64,000 nucleotides of DNA from Aequorivita vitellina (GTDB lineage: Bacteria > Bacteroidota > Bacteroidia > Flavobacteriales > Flavobacteriaceae), in assembly GCF_022008365.1 (NCBI RefSeq), contig NZ_JAIRBA010000019.1, forward strand, positions 1 to 64,000, in the 5' to 3' direction. The first letter of the stretch is position 1. The number at the start of each line of letters is the position of its first letter. Shown piece after piece: positions 53,438-62,726 of this stretch. The notes under the pieces are model-generated. The model was not told the origin of the DNA, did no database searches, and saw only the letters and a program-made list of their open reading frames with translations. A program made the translations under genes and the position numbers.

Positions 53438-54391
53438 CTACTTTCTGGCAATCACTTTATTTACGGCAGCTACAATTGCTGAAGCATTCAATCCATATTT
53501 ATCCATCAATTGCTCTGGAGTTCCAGATTCGCCAAAAGTATCGTTTGTGGCAATGAATTCCTGCGGTGCTGGATGCTGCGTTGAAAGTAAGCGCGCAACA
53601 CTTTCGCCAAGACCGCCTAAAAAGTTGTGCTCTTCGGCAGTTACTACACAACCTGTTTTTTTTACGCTTTTTAAAATTGCTGCGTCGTCCAAAGGTTTTA
53701 TAGTGTGAATGTTTATAACGTCTGCGGTAATTCCTTTTTCGTTTAAAGTTTCTGCTGCTTGCAAGGCTTCCCAAACCAAATGGCCCGTAGCCACAATGGT
53801 TACATCTGTTCCTTCCTGTAATTGCACTGCTTTTCCTATCTGAAAATTTTGATCGGCAGGGGTGAAGTTTGCTACTTTCGGTCGTCCAAAACGAAGGTAA
53901 ACCGGACCTTCAAAATCTGCAATTGCAATAGTTGCAGCTTTTGTTTGGTTGTAATCGCATGTATTAATTACCGTCATTTCCGGAAGCATTTTCATCAAAC
54001 CAATATCTTCCAATATTTGGTGTGTTGCGCCATCTTCACCTAGCGTTAATCCTGCGTGCGATGCACAAATCTTTACATTTTTTCCGCTGTAAGCAACGCT
54101 TTGTCTTATTTGGTCGTAAACCCTTCCGGTAGAGAAATTGGCAAATGTTCCCGTAAACGGAATTTTCCCACCAATAGTCATTCCCGCAGCCATTCCAATC
54201 ATATTCGCTTCAGCAATTCCTACTTGAAAGAAACGCTCGGGATGGTTTGCTTTAAATTCGTCCATTTTTAATGAACCTGTAAGATCTGCGCAAAGTGCTA
54301 CAACGTTTTTATTTTTCTTTCCAAGTTCCGTAAGTCCATCTCCAAAACCTGAACGTGTATCTTTTTTACCTGTATCTGTGTATTTTTTCAT
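53438..54391 (-). CDS. Transketolase, C-terminal subunit
   Basis: 317 residues from the ATG at 54391. It holds the pyrimidine-binding and C-terminal domains: NVVALCADLTGSLKMDEFK, FFQVGIAEANMIGMAAGMTIGGKIPFTGTFANFS (the Glu that activates thiamine diphosphate), SHAGLTLGEDGATHQ, and VVTAEEHNFLGGLGESVA. It pairs with the N-terminal subunit encoded immediately upstream (17 bp gap) to make one transketolase, transferring two-carbon units in the pentose phosphate pathway. Confidence 0.93.
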   Translation of the reverse strand: MKKYTDTGKKDTRSGFGDGLTELGKKNKNVVALCADLTGSLKMDEFKANHPERFFQVGIAEANMIGMAAGMTIGGKIPFTGTFANFSTGRVYDQIRQSVAYSGKNVKICASHAGLTLGEDGATHQILEDIGLMKMLPEMTVINTCDYNQTKAATIAIADFEGPVYLRFGRPKVANFTPADQNFQIGKAVQLQEGTDVTIVATGHLVWEALQAAETLNEKGITADVINIHTIKPLDDAAILKSVKKTGCVVTAEEHNFLGGLGESVARLLSTQHPAPQEFIATNDTFGESGTPEQLMDKYGLNASAIVAAVNKVIARK

Positions 54392-54408
54392 CGTAAATCT
54401 TTTCAATT

Positions 54409-55254
54409 TTAATAATCTCCCAGGGTTACAGGGTTTTGTGCAAGTGCATTTTCTAGTTGCTCGTCATTTGGCGCTTTTCCGTGCCAATCGTGGGTGTGCA
54501 TCATAAAGTCTACGCCATTCCCCATTACGGTGTGTAACAAAACACATACGGGCTTTCCGTTACCAGTTTTTTCTTTTGCTTTTTTCATTCCGGACATAAC
54601 TGCTTTTAAGTCGTTTCCTTTTTCAATATCCATAACATCCCAGCCAAAAGCTTCAAATTTTGATTTCACATTTCCCAATGGGAGCACATTGTCTGTAGAG
54701 CCATCAATTTGCTGGCCGTTTAAGTCGACCGTGACAATAAGATTGTCTACTTTATTTCCTGCAGCGTACATAATTGCTTCCCAATTTTGACCTTCCTGCA
54801 ATTCGCCGTCGCCACAAAGTGTGTATATAATATGCTGGTCGTTGTTCAATTTTTTTGTGAGTGCGGCTCCTATAGAAACTGAAATTCCTTGTCCCAAAGA
54901 CCCCGAAGCAATACGCACTCCCGGCAATCCTTCGTGCGTAGTTGGGTGACCTTGTAAACGCGAGTTTAAAAGGCGGAAGGTATTCAACTCTTCTACGGGG
55001 AAGTATCCAGCACGCGCCAAAACGCTGTAGAATACAGGTGAAATATGCCCGTTTGAAAGGAAGAAAAGATCTTCGTCAATCCCGTCCATTTCAAAAGTAT
55101 CGTTGCGTTCCATTAATTCATTGAATAATGCTACGAAAAATTCGGCACAGCCTAATGAACCTCCCGGATGTCCAGAATTCACTTTGTGAACTTGCCGTAA
55201 AATATCTCTTCGAACTTGTACTACCAAATCCTCAAGTGCTTTGTAATCTGCCAT
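54409..55254 (-). CDS. Transketolase, N-terminal subunit
   Basis: 281 residues covering only the thiamine-diphosphate-binding domain: VNSGHPGGSLGCAEFFVALF, SNGHISPVFY, LGQGISVSIGAAL and GDGELQEGQNWEAIMYA (Mg/TPP motif). The split into two genes replaces the ~660-residue single-chain enzyme. The subunits are transcribed together and should act as a heterotetramer. The 232 bp upstream holds AT-rich sequence with three copies of CATAATT (55421-55441) and the tgt promoter. Confidence 0.93.
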   Translation of the reverse strand: MADYKALEDLVVQVRRDILRQVHKVNSGHPGGSLGCAEFFVALFNELMERNDTFEMDGIDEDLFFLSNGHISPVFYSVLARAGYFPVEELNTFRLLNSRLQGHPTTHEGLPGVRIASGSLGQGISVSIGAALTKKLNNDQHIIYTLCGDGELQEGQNWEAIMYAAGNKVDNLIVTVDLNGQQIDGSTDNVLPLGNVKSKFEAFGWDVMDIEKGNDLKAVMSGMKKAKEKTGNGKPVCVLLHTVMGNGVDFMMHTHDWHGKAPNDEQLENALAQNPVTLGDY

Positions 55255-55456
55255 AATGTGTTTTAAATTTCAGCTTCAAAAGTAATGTATTCTAGGGGGT
55301 GGGCAAAGTGTAAAGCAAGGCTTTTATTAACGATTTAAAACTTTTGTTAACAGATAAGTTAATCTAAAGTATGTTAATACTGATTGAATAAAACACGGTT
55401 TTGCGGAAGCGGCGAATATTCATAATTCATAATTCATAATTCTAGATTAATAAAAT

Positions 55457-55464
55457 TATCTTTG
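55457..55464 (+). promoter_or_regulatory. -7 promoter box of tgt
   Basis: TATCTTTG matches TAnnTTTG, 22 bp before the tgt ATG. Just upstream at 55421-55441 are three tandem CATAATT copies. Confidence 0.65.
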
Positions 55465-55486
55465 CCCACTCAATAAAAGCTGCTGC

Positions 55487-56617
55487 ATGCAATTTAAATT
55501 AGAAGCCACAGACCCACAAAGTAACGCCCGCGCGGCAACAATAACTACAGATCACGGAGTTATAGAAACCCCAATATTTATGCCCGTTGGCACCGTTGGC
55601 ACCGTGAAAGGTGTGCATCAACGTGAGCTGAGAGATGATATTAATCCAGATATTATTCTTGGCAATACCTATCATTTATACTTAAGACCGCAAACGCCTA
55701 TTCTTGAAAAGGCGGGCGGACTGCATAAATTTATGAATTGGGATCGCAATATTCTAACAGATAGTGGCGGCTATCAAGTGTATTCGCTTTCGGCAAATAG
55801 AAAAATTAAAGAGGAAGGCGTAAAGTTTAAAAGTCATATTGACGGCAGTTACCACGTTTTTACACCTGAAAATGTAATGGAAATTCAGCGCACCATTGGC
55901 GCAGATATTATTATGGCGTTTGACGAATGTACGCCGTATCCTTGCGAATACAATTATGCAAAACGTTCTATGCATATGACGCACCGTTGGTTGGACCGGT
56001 GCATAAAACACTTAGATAAAACACCCCTAAAATACGATTACAACCAGACGTTTTTCCCAATTGTACAAGGCAGCACTTATAAAGATTTAAGAAAACAATC
56101 TGCAGAATACATCGCCTCGGTTGGGGCGGAGGGAAATGCCATTGGCGGACTTTCAGTTGGCGAACCGGCGGATGAAATGTATGAAATGACAGCGGTTGTG
56201 ACGGAAATTCTTCCGAAGGAAAAACCCAGATATTTAATGGGCGTAGGCACACCGGTGAATATTTTAGAAAATATTGCTTTGGGAATCGATATGTTTGATT
56301 GTGTAATGCCAACAAGAAATGGTAGAAACGGAATGCTTTTTACTTCGGAAGGTATTATTAATATAAAGAACAAAAAGTGGGAAGATGATCTTTCGGTAAT
56401 AGACCCGATGGGAATTACGTGGGTAGATACAGATTATAGCAAGGCGTATTTGCGCCATTTATTTACCGTGAACGAAATGCTGGGAAGACAGATTGCCACC
56501 ATTCACAACTTAGGGTTTTACTTGTGGTTGGTTCGCGAAGCCAGAAAACATATATTAGCGGGAGATTTTACCCAATGGAAAAATGTCATGGTTAAAAAAT
56601 TAGCACAAAGACTTTAA
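55487..56617 (+). CDS. tgt: Queuine tRNA-ribosyltransferase (tRNA-guanine transglycosylase), zinc site altered
   Basis: 376 residues. The TIM-barrel core is well conserved: ETPIFMPVGTVGTVKGV, ILGNTYHLYLRP, LTDSGGYQVYSL (catalytic Asp), MAFDECTPYP, VGTPVNILENIALGIDMFDCVMPTRNGRNG (second catalytic Asp). It exchanges G34 for the queuosine precursor in tRNAs. The bacterial zinc site C-x-C-x2-C-x25-H reads G309, T311, D314, H340 here: the spacing is exact but all three cysteines are gone. LptF/G follows 1 bp later. Confidence 0.93.
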   Translation: MQFKLEATDPQSNARAATITTDHGVIETPIFMPVGTVGTVKGVHQRELRDDINPDIILGNTYHLYLRPQTPILEKAGGLHKFMNWDRNILTDSGGYQVYSLSANRKIKEEGVKFKSHIDGSYHVFTPENVMEIQRTIGADIIMAFDECTPYPCEYNYAKRSMHMTHRWLDRCIKHLDKTPLKYDYNQTFFPIVQGSTYKDLRKQSAEYIASVGAEGNAIGGLSVGEPADEMYEMTAVVTEILPKEKPRYLMGVGTPVNILENIALGIDMFDCVMPTRNGRNGMLFTSEGIINIKNKKWEDDLSVIDPMGITWVDTDYSKAYLRHLFTVNEMLGRQIATIHNLGFYLWLVREARKHILAGDFTQWKNVMVKKLAQRL

Positions 56618-56618
56618 C

Positions 56619-57698
56619 ATGCTCAGCATACTGGATAGGTACATATTAAAAAAATATTTGGGCACATTTACGCTCCTGCTATTGCTTTTTATACCAATTG
56701 GTATTACCGTTCACCTTGCAGAAAAAATTGACAAAATACTTGAAAATGAAGTGCCTTTTATGGAGGTGATGATTTATCTCTACAACTTCACCATTTATTT
56801 TGCAAACCTTTTATTTCCACTGTTTCTTTTTCTTTCGGTTATTTGGTTTACTTCAAAACTGGCAAATGATACCGAAGTAATCGCTTTTTTGAGCAGTGGG
56901 GTTTCCTATTACCGTTTTCTGAGACCCTATATAATTGGTGCAACAATCGTTTGTATTGCAGCCCTGGTTTTTAGTATGTATTTGGCGCCAAAGGCCAGTA
57001 AAGGGTTTAATGAATTTTCGTATAATTATTTAAAAAAAGGAAAACAAGACAGAGACAAAAGCAATGTATATACACAGATAAACGAAAACGATTATATTTA
57101 TGTAAGCTATTTTAATGTTTCGGATAAAATAGGAAGCAACTTTACGTTGGAGCATTTTGAAGGAAATGAAATGGCTTATAAAATCTCTGCTGGACAGATA
57201 AAATACAATGAAAAAGACAGTACTTACTCGCTCTTCCATTACAAAAAACGAATTATAGGTGAACGTGGCGACATTTTGGAAAGCAAACCCAAACTAGATA
57301 CCGTTTTTTCTTTTGATTTAGAAGATTTAACACCTGTTACCTATATAGCCGAAACACTGAATTTTTTTGAATTGAATGATTTTATAAAAAAAGAAAAGGC
57401 GCGTGGCTCGTCCTATATTAATAGGTATGAAGTGGTGCGTTACAAACGATGGAGTTTGCCGGTTTCGGCCTATATTTTAACCATAATAGCCGTTGCAGTT
57501 TCTTCGGTAAAAAGGCGCGGGGGAATGGGGCTTAACTTAGCAATAGGCATAAGTATTGGAATGATTTTCGTGTTTTTCGACAAAGTTTTTGGCACCATGG
57601 CAGAGCAAAGTGATTTTTCTCCGCTCGTTGCCACTTGGTTCCCAAATTTCGTATTTGCAATTTTGGCCATTTATCTTCTAAGGAATGCGAAACGATAA
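56619..57698 (+). CDS. LptF/LptG family permease (YjgP/YjgQ)
   Basis: 359 residues. The start LDRYILKKYLGTFTLLLLLFIPIGI is the family's first helix. Six membrane segments flank a periplasmic beta-jellyroll (residues ~130-245, DYIYVSYFNVSD... ). LptF/G pairs with LptBC to lift lipopolysaccharide from the inner membrane into the transenvelope bridge. It follows tgt by 1 bp and overlaps the EamA gene by 14 bp. Confidence 0.92.
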   Translation: MLSILDRYILKKYLGTFTLLLLLFIPIGITVHLAEKIDKILENEVPFMEVMIYLYNFTIYFANLLFPLFLFLSVIWFTSKLANDTEVIAFLSSGVSYYRFLRPYIIGATIVCIAALVFSMYLAPKASKGFNEFSYNYLKKGKQDRDKSNVYTQINENDYIYVSYFNVSDKIGSNFTLEHFEGNEMAYKISAGQIKYNEKDSTYSLFHYKKRIIGERGDILESKPKLDTVFSFDLEDLTPVTYIAETLNFFELNDFIKKEKARGSSYINRYEVVRYKRWSLPVSAYILTIIAVAVSSVKRRGGMGLNLAIGISIGMIFVFFDKVFGTMAEQSDFSPLVATWFPNFVFAILAIYLLRNAKR

Positions 57699-58587
57699 AC
57701 TACTAAATTATCTCCATCTCCATTTTATAGTTTTTATTTGGGGGTTTACAGCCGTACTGGGCGCGTTAATTACTTTAGAAGCCATTCCATTGGTTTGGTA
57801 CCGCATGCTTTTGGCCACGTTAATAATATTTGTATTTCTAAAATTCCGAAAGGAAAATTTAAAGTTTTCACTCAAAACATTAGGTGGTTTTGCCTTGGCA
57901 GGAATTATCATCGCACTGCACTGGCTCACGTTTTTTGGAGCAATTAAAGCTTCAAATGTTTCGGTAACGCTGGCGGTGCTTTCTACAGGTGCATTTTTCA
58001 CTTCCATATTAGAACCGCTTTTTTATAAAAGGAAAATAATTATTTACGAAGTACTCTTCGGTCTCGTTGTAATTGTAGGCCTTTATATAATTTTTGACGT
58101 TGAAACATCGTATAACTTAGGAATTGTTTTAGCTCTTATTTCAGCATTTTTAAGTGCGCTTTTTTCAGTAATAAACGGCAAGTTTGTACTAAAACACAAA
58201 GCCTCGGCAATTTCATTTTACGAATTAATGTTCGGAGTTTTAGGAATAACAATTTACTTGGCATTCGCTGGAAAATTTACCTCTGATTTTTTTACGGTTT
58301 CGGCACATGATTGGATCTATTTGCTAATTTTGGCATCTGTTTGTACAGCCTATGCGTTTATCGCATCTATACATGTAATGAAGTGGATAAGCCCGTATAC
58401 CGTTATGTTAACTATAAATATGGAACCGGTGTACGGTATTATTTTGGCACTAATTGTTTTGGGTGATTCAGAAAATATGAGTCCTCAATTTTATTATGGG
58501 GCGGCAATAATATTGCTAACTGTAATTGCCAATGGTTTCATAAAAATTAGACAGGAAAGAAAACGAAGAAGATTGAGCAACACCTAA
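57685..58587 (+). CDS. EamA/DMT family transporter
   Basis: 300 residues with ten hydrophobic helices in two EamA repeats (first HFIVFIWGFTAVLGALI... , second NLGIVLALISAFLSALFSVINGKFVLKHKA...). The family moves metabolites or drugs across the inner membrane. The substrate is unknown. Its start overlaps the LptF/G gene by 14 bp, so the two are cotranscribed. Confidence 0.9.
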   Translation: MRNDKLLNYLHLHFIVFIWGFTAVLGALITLEAIPLVWYRMLLATLIIFVFLKFRKENLKFSLKTLGGFALAGIIIALHWLTFFGAIKASNVSVTLAVLSTGAFFTSILEPLFYKRKIIIYEVLFGLVVIVGLYIIFDVETSYNLGIVLALISAFLSALFSVINGKFVLKHKASAISFYELMFGVLGITIYLAFAGKFTSDFFTVSAHDWIYLLILASVCTAYAFIASIHVMKWISPYTVMLTINMEPVYGIILALIVLGDSENMSPQFYYGAAIILLTVIANGFIKIRQERKRRRLSNT

Positions 58588-58597
58588 AACAAAATTT

Positions 58598-58605
58598 TAT
58601 CTTTG
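58598..58605 (+). promoter_or_regulatory. -7 promoter box of accA
   Basis: TATCTTTG matches TAnnTTTG, 33 bp before the ATG at 58639, and overlaps the upstream alternative start at 58603, ruling it out. Confidence 0.65.
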
Positions 58606-58638
58606 TACATCAACCTTTATAAAACGAAGGAAATAATT

Positions 58639-59592
58639 ATGGAATATCTTGATTTTGAACTCCCTATAAAAGAATTGCAGGAGCAATACGAAAAAGCTTG
58701 CCTTATTGGTGAAGAGAGCGATGTAGATGTAAGCAATACTTGCAAGCAGATAGAAAAGAAGCTTAAGGAAACTAAAAAGGACATTTACAAAAACCTTACG
58801 CCATGGCAACGCGTGCAGCTATCGCGCCATCCAGACCGTCCGTATACAATAGATTATATAAAAGCCATCTGTGGCGATTCTTTTTTAGAACTTCACGGCG
58901 ACCGCAATTTTAAAGACGATAAAGCAATGGTTGGAGGGCTTGGTAAAATAGGCGATCAAAGCTATATGTTTGTAGGCCAACAAAAAGGGTATAATACCAA
59001 AACCCGCCAATACAGAAATTTTGGAATGGCAAATCCGGAAGGTTATAGAAAAGCACTGCGCTTAATGAAATCTGCCGAGAAATTTAATTTGCCTGTAGTT
59101 TGTTTTATTGATACCCCAGGAGCATTTCCAGGTTTAGAAGCAGAGGAACGAGGTCAAGGTGAAGCTATTGCTCGAAATATCCTTGAAATGACCCGTTTAA
59201 AAGTGCCAATTATTGTTGTAATTATAGGCGAAGGTGCCAGTGGCGGTGCTTTGGGAATAGGTGTTGGCGATAAAGTTTTAATGTTAGAAAATACTTGGTA
59301 TTCTGTAATTAGCCCAGAAAGCTGCTCTTCTATTTTATGGAGAAGTTGGGAATTTAAAGAACAAGCTGCCGAAGCCTTAAAATTAACGGCCATCGATATG
59401 AAAAAACTAAAACTTATAGACGAAATAGTCAAAGAACCTTTAGGCGGAGCTCATAGCGATAGAGAAACTACTTTTGCCACAGTGGCAAACGTAATTGACA
59501 AGACGTATACAGCCTTAAAAATGTTATCCCCAACCGATTTAGTTAAAAAGCGGATGGAAAAATATTTAGAAATGGGCGAGTTCAAAGGGTAA
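58639..59592 (+). CDS. accA: Acetyl-CoA carboxylase carboxyltransferase subunit alpha
   Basis: 317 residues from the ATG at 58639 ([16 protein letters not shown]). Landmarks are a coiled N-terminal helix, [66 protein letters not shown] and the oxyanion region [15 protein letters not shown]. It pairs with AccD to carboxylate acetyl-CoA in fatty-acid synthesis. AccD is not encoded nearby. Confidence 0.95.
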   Translation: MEYLDFELPIKELQEQYEKACLIGEESDVDVSNTCKQIEKKLKETKKDIYKNLTPWQRVQLSRHPDRPYTIDYIKAICGDSFLELHGDRNFKDDKAMVGGLGKIGDQSYMFVGQQKGYNTKTRQYRNFGMANPEGYRKALRLMKSAEKFNLPVVCFIDTPGAFPGLEAEERGQGEAIARNILEMTRLKVPIIVVIIGEGASGGALGIGVGDKVLMLENTWYSVISPESCSSILWRSWEFKEQAAEALKLTAIDMKKLKLIDEIVKEPLGGAHSDRETTFATVANVIDKTYTALKMLSPTDLVKKRMEKYLEMGEFKG

Positions 59593-59617
59593 ATTGAACT
59601 ATAGCTTATCTTACCGT

Positions 59618-59643
59618 AAATCCGAGGCGAGAGTCTTGGATTT
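59618..59643 (+). terminator. Terminator after accA
   Basis: AAATCCGAG (59618-59626) pairs with CTTGGATTT (59635-59643), with one wobble, followed by a T-run. It starts 25 bp past the accA stop. Confidence 0.75.
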
Positions 59644-59654
59644 TTTTACGGGTT

Positions 59655-59756
59655 ATCAACAATAATTTAGAGTTTTCAACAGTTCAATTGTTGAAGAACG
59701 GTTAATATAGTAGGACTAAAATTACTTCATTTCTCTTAACATTTTCTTTACATTCG
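59655..59756 (+). promoter_or_regulatory. dnaB upstream region: inverted repeat and -7-like box
   Basis: TTCAACA (59675-59681) and TGTTGAA (59689-59695) form a perfect 7-bp inverted repeat. Just upstream, TTATCAACA (about 59653-59661) differs from the DnaA box TTATCCACA at one base. TACATTCG (59749-59756) is a near -7 box 4 bp before the dnaB ATG. Control of dnaB by DnaA is only a possibility. Confidence 0.4.
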
Positions 59757-59760
59757 CTTC

Positions 59761-61314
59761 ATGGAAAAAATCAAACCCCAAACTAGTTTTTCAACTCGCC
59801 CGTCGCAAGTAATTTCGCTTGAAAAAGGTAAAATACCTCCCCAAGCTATTGATTTAGAAGAGGTTGTGCTTGGAGCTTTGATGATTGATAAAAAGGGAGT
59901 AGATGAAGTAATAGATATCTTACATCAAGAAGTTTTCTATAAGCAGGCGCATCAACACATTTTTGAAGCCATTCATAATTTGTTTGAAGACAGCCAACCC
60001 GTAGACTTATTAACCGTTTCTACCCAACTTAAGAAACAAGGGAAATTAGAGCTCGTGGGAGGCGAATTTTACTTGATTCAATTAACCCAAAAAGTATCAT
60101 CCTCGGCGCATATTGAGTTTCACGCGCGTATTATTCTTCAAAAATACATTCAACGAAGTTTAATTAAAATTTCAAATGAAATAATTGAAGATTCTTATAA
60201 TGAAAGTACAGATGTTTTTGATCTTTTAGACAATGCCGAAGCAAAATTATACGAAGTTACCCAAGGCAATATTAAGCGTTCTTCCGAAACTGCTCAAAAT
60301 CTTGTAATACAAGCAAAGAAACGCATTGAAGAAATAGCCAACAAAGAAGGTCTTTCTGGGGTTCCTTCGGGCTTTGCAAAAGTAGATAAACTTACCTCGG
60401 GCTGGCAACCCAGTGATTTAATTATTATCGCTGCTCGTCCTGGTATGGGTAAAACGGCATTAACGCTTTCTATGGCTCGAAATATGGCGGTTGAACACGA
60501 TATACCCGTAGCGTTTTTCTCACTGGAAATGTCGTCCGTGCAGCTTATAACGCGTCTTATTTCATCTGAAACACAGCTTAGTTCAGAAAAATTACGAACC
60601 GGAAATCTCGAAAAACACGAGTGGGAACAGTTGAACGTAAAAGTGAAAGGCCTCGAAAAAGCACCACTTTTTATTGATGATACCCCATCACTTTCTATTT
60701 TCGACTTACGTGCAAAAGCGCGGCGACTCTCATCGCAACACGGCATTAAACTTATTATAGTAGATTATTTGCAATTAATGACTGCTGGTGGAAGCCAAAA
60801 AGGAGGGAATAGGGAGCAGGAAATCTCTACTATTTCACGAAACCTAAAAGCTTTGGCAAAGGAATTAAATATTCCTGTAATTGCACTTTCGCAGCTCTCC
60901 CGTGCGGTGGAAACTCGTGGCGGCAGCAAACGACCTTTACTTTCAGATCTTCGTGAATCTGGAGCAATTGAGCAGGATGCAGATATTGTTTCATTTATCT
61001 ACCGTCCAGAATACTATAAAATAGACGAATGGGATGACGAAGAGCACACACCAACCGCCGGGCAAGCCGAGTTTATTGTAGCCAAACACCGTAACGGAGG
61101 ATTGGATGAAATACGTCTGAAGTTTGTTGGAAATTTAGGTAAATTCGAAAATCTTGACACCTTCGATCACCCTACAGAAATTCATTCCAGAATGAACGAT
61201 GCGGCAAATGACGATACTTTTAAAACCAAAAACCTGCCATCTGCAAATGAAGCTTTCGGAAGTTCAATGAACGACGATTTTTCTACTAACGATGACAACG
61301 ATGTGCCGTTTTAA
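59761..61314 (+). CDS. dnaB: Replicative DNA helicase
   Basis: 517 residues. The N-terminal helical collar domain (PPQAIDLEEVVLGALMIDKKGVDEVIDIL) precedes a RecA-like motor domain: SGWQPSDLIIIAARPGMGKTALTLSMARN (Walker A), FFSLEMSS, IIVDYLQLM (Walker B), LSQLSRAVETR and LRESGAIEQDADIV. The C-terminal tail is acidic and disordered (NDDFSTNDDNDVPF). It unwinds DNA at the replication fork as a hexamer. Confidence 0.96.
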   Translation: MEKIKPQTSFSTRPSQVISLEKGKIPPQAIDLEEVVLGALMIDKKGVDEVIDILHQEVFYKQAHQHIFEAIHNLFEDSQPVDLLTVSTQLKKQGKLELVGGEFYLIQLTQKVSSSAHIEFHARIILQKYIQRSLIKISNEIIEDSYNESTDVFDLLDNAEAKLYEVTQGNIKRSSETAQNLVIQAKKRIEEIANKEGLSGVPSGFAKVDKLTSGWQPSDLIIIAARPGMGKTALTLSMARNMAVEHDIPVAFFSLEMSSVQLITRLISSETQLSSEKLRTGNLEKHEWEQLNVKVKGLEKAPLFIDDTPSLSIFDLRAKARRLSSQHGIKLIIVDYLQLMTAGGSQKGGNREQEISTISRNLKALAKELNIPVIALSQLSRAVETRGGSKRPLLSDLRESGAIEQDADIVSFIYRPEYYKIDEWDDEEHTPTAGQAEFIVAKHRNGGLDEIRLKFVGNLGKFENLDTFDHPTEIHSRMNDAANDDTFKTKNLPSANEAFGSSMNDDFSTNDDNDVPF

Positions 61315-61360
61315 TATTTCATAAGTACTTTGGCTTAAAAATTGTCGTTATATTCGCACA

Positions 61361-62620
61361 ATGACACGTTTTACTTTATTCATATTTCTCCTTCTTTTCT
61401 CCTTAAAAGCTTCCGCTTCGTATATTCTAATTCCTATGGATGCCGAAAGCCAAAAAGAACATTTAAAAGCTTACGGAATTACGTATTGGGTTTTGGAAAA
61501 AAATCAAAAAGTGAAATGGTTGCTAAACTATCGCGGCGGTTCATTTTTAATGCCCGATTCGGCAGAAATTCAAAGAGAATGTCAGATTCGTGGCGTTTCA
61601 TTTGAAGTGATTTCAAATAGTAAAACCGAACAAATTCTTACAGATATAAGCAGTCCGTCAAAAAATATGGACGCCGTAGTATTAGAAAAAGCGCCCAAGA
61701 TAGCAGTGTATTCTCCCAAAGGAAATCTTCCGTGGGACGATGCCGTTACTATGGTTTTAACCTATGCTGAAATTCCATACACGGTAATTTACGATGAAGA
61801 AGTTTTGAGCGATCAATTAATTCTTTACGACTGGCTTCATTTGCATCACGAAGATTTTACAGGTCAATACGGAAAATTTTACCGTGCCTATCGTGCCGCT
61901 CCGTGGTATATTGAAGAAAAAAAGAAAGCCGAAGCCCTTGCGGCAAAATTGGGTTACAATAAAGTTTCTGAAGAAAAACTAGCCGTGGCCAAAAAAATCC
62001 GCGACTATGTAATTGGCGGCGGATTTATGTTTGCAATGTGTAGTGCTACCGATAGTTTTGACATTGCACTTTCTGCCGATGGCGTAGATATTTGCGAACC
62101 CATGTTTGACGGCGACCCCAGCGAACCCAATTACCAAAGTAAAATAGATTACAATAAAACCTTTGCTTTTAAAGATTATATCTTGGAACGCAACCCAATG
62201 GTTTATGAGTTTTCAAGCATTGATATGACTGAGAAACGAAGAATTGCAAAGGAATCGGACTATTTTTCTTTAATGGATTATTCGGCTAAATGGGACCCGA
62301 TCCCAACGATGCTTTGCCAAAATCATACTTCTTTAGTAAAAGGATTTATGGGACAAACAACGTCTTTTGATCGCAATCTAATTAAAAGTAATGTTTTGGT
62401 GATGGGCGAAAACAAAACCAATGGCGAAGCACGTTACATTCACGGAATTAAAGGAAAAGGATTTTTTACTTTTTACGGTGGACACGATCCTGAAGATTAC
62501 CAACATAGGGTAGGGGATGCCAAAACGGAATTGGCGCTACACCCAAAATCACCGGGATACAGACTTATTTTGAACAATGTATTGTTTCCAGCAGCGAAAA
62601 AGAAGAAGCAGAAAACCTAG
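61361..62620 (+). CDS. Secreted class I glutamine-amidotransferase-like protein
   Basis: 419 residues with a signal peptide (ends KASAS, about residue 20). After an N-terminal segment (YILIPMDAESQKEHLKAYGITYWVL), residues ~110-260 form an alpha/beta domain of the class I glutamine amidotransferase-like fold: IAVYSPKGNLPWDDAVTMVLTYAEIPYTVIYD, then a nucleophile-elbow-like GGGFMFAMCSATDSFD with C227. A later GFFTFYGGHDPEDYQHRVGD block may supply the His. Relatives are sometimes labelled asparagine synthetase B, but no AsnB synthetase domain is seen. A -7-like box TATATTCG lies at 61349-61356. Enzymatic role unknown. Confidence 0.75.
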   Translation: MTRFTLFIFLLLFSLKASASYILIPMDAESQKEHLKAYGITYWVLEKNQKVKWLLNYRGGSFLMPDSAEIQRECQIRGVSFEVISNSKTEQILTDISSPSKNMDAVVLEKAPKIAVYSPKGNLPWDDAVTMVLTYAEIPYTVIYDEEVLSDQLILYDWLHLHHEDFTGQYGKFYRAYRAAPWYIEEKKKAEALAAKLGYNKVSEEKLAVAKKIRDYVIGGGFMFAMCSATDSFDIALSADGVDICEPMFDGDPSEPNYQSKIDYNKTFAFKDYILERNPMVYEFSSIDMTEKRRIAKESDYFSLMDYSAKWDPIPTMLCQNHTSLVKGFMGQTTSFDRNLIKSNVLVMGENKTNGEARYIHGIKGKGFFTFYGGHDPEDYQHRVGDAKTELALHPKSPGYRLILNNVLFPAAKKKKQKT

Positions 62621-62658
62621 GTTTTTTAAATCACAAATCACAAATCACAAATCACAAA
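62612..62658. repeat. Palindrome and 7-bp tandem repeat after the secreted protein gene
   Basis: AAAACCTAGGTTTT (62612-62625) is a perfect palindrome that contains the stop codon. It is followed by four tandem copies of TCACAAA (62631-62658). The rest of the 106 bp gap to the OmpA stop shows no other feature. Confidence 0.7.
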
Positions 62659-62726
62659 TTTCCAATTCCAATCTCGCCACTTTGGGCACTAACCAACGTT
62701 TTTGGGGCGAAGGAGACAATTCAAGA

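Noticed and set aside
61361-62620. Asparagine synthetase B label
   Set aside because: No glutaminase N-terminal Cys or ATP-pyrophosphatase domain of AsnB is visible, and the protein is secreted.
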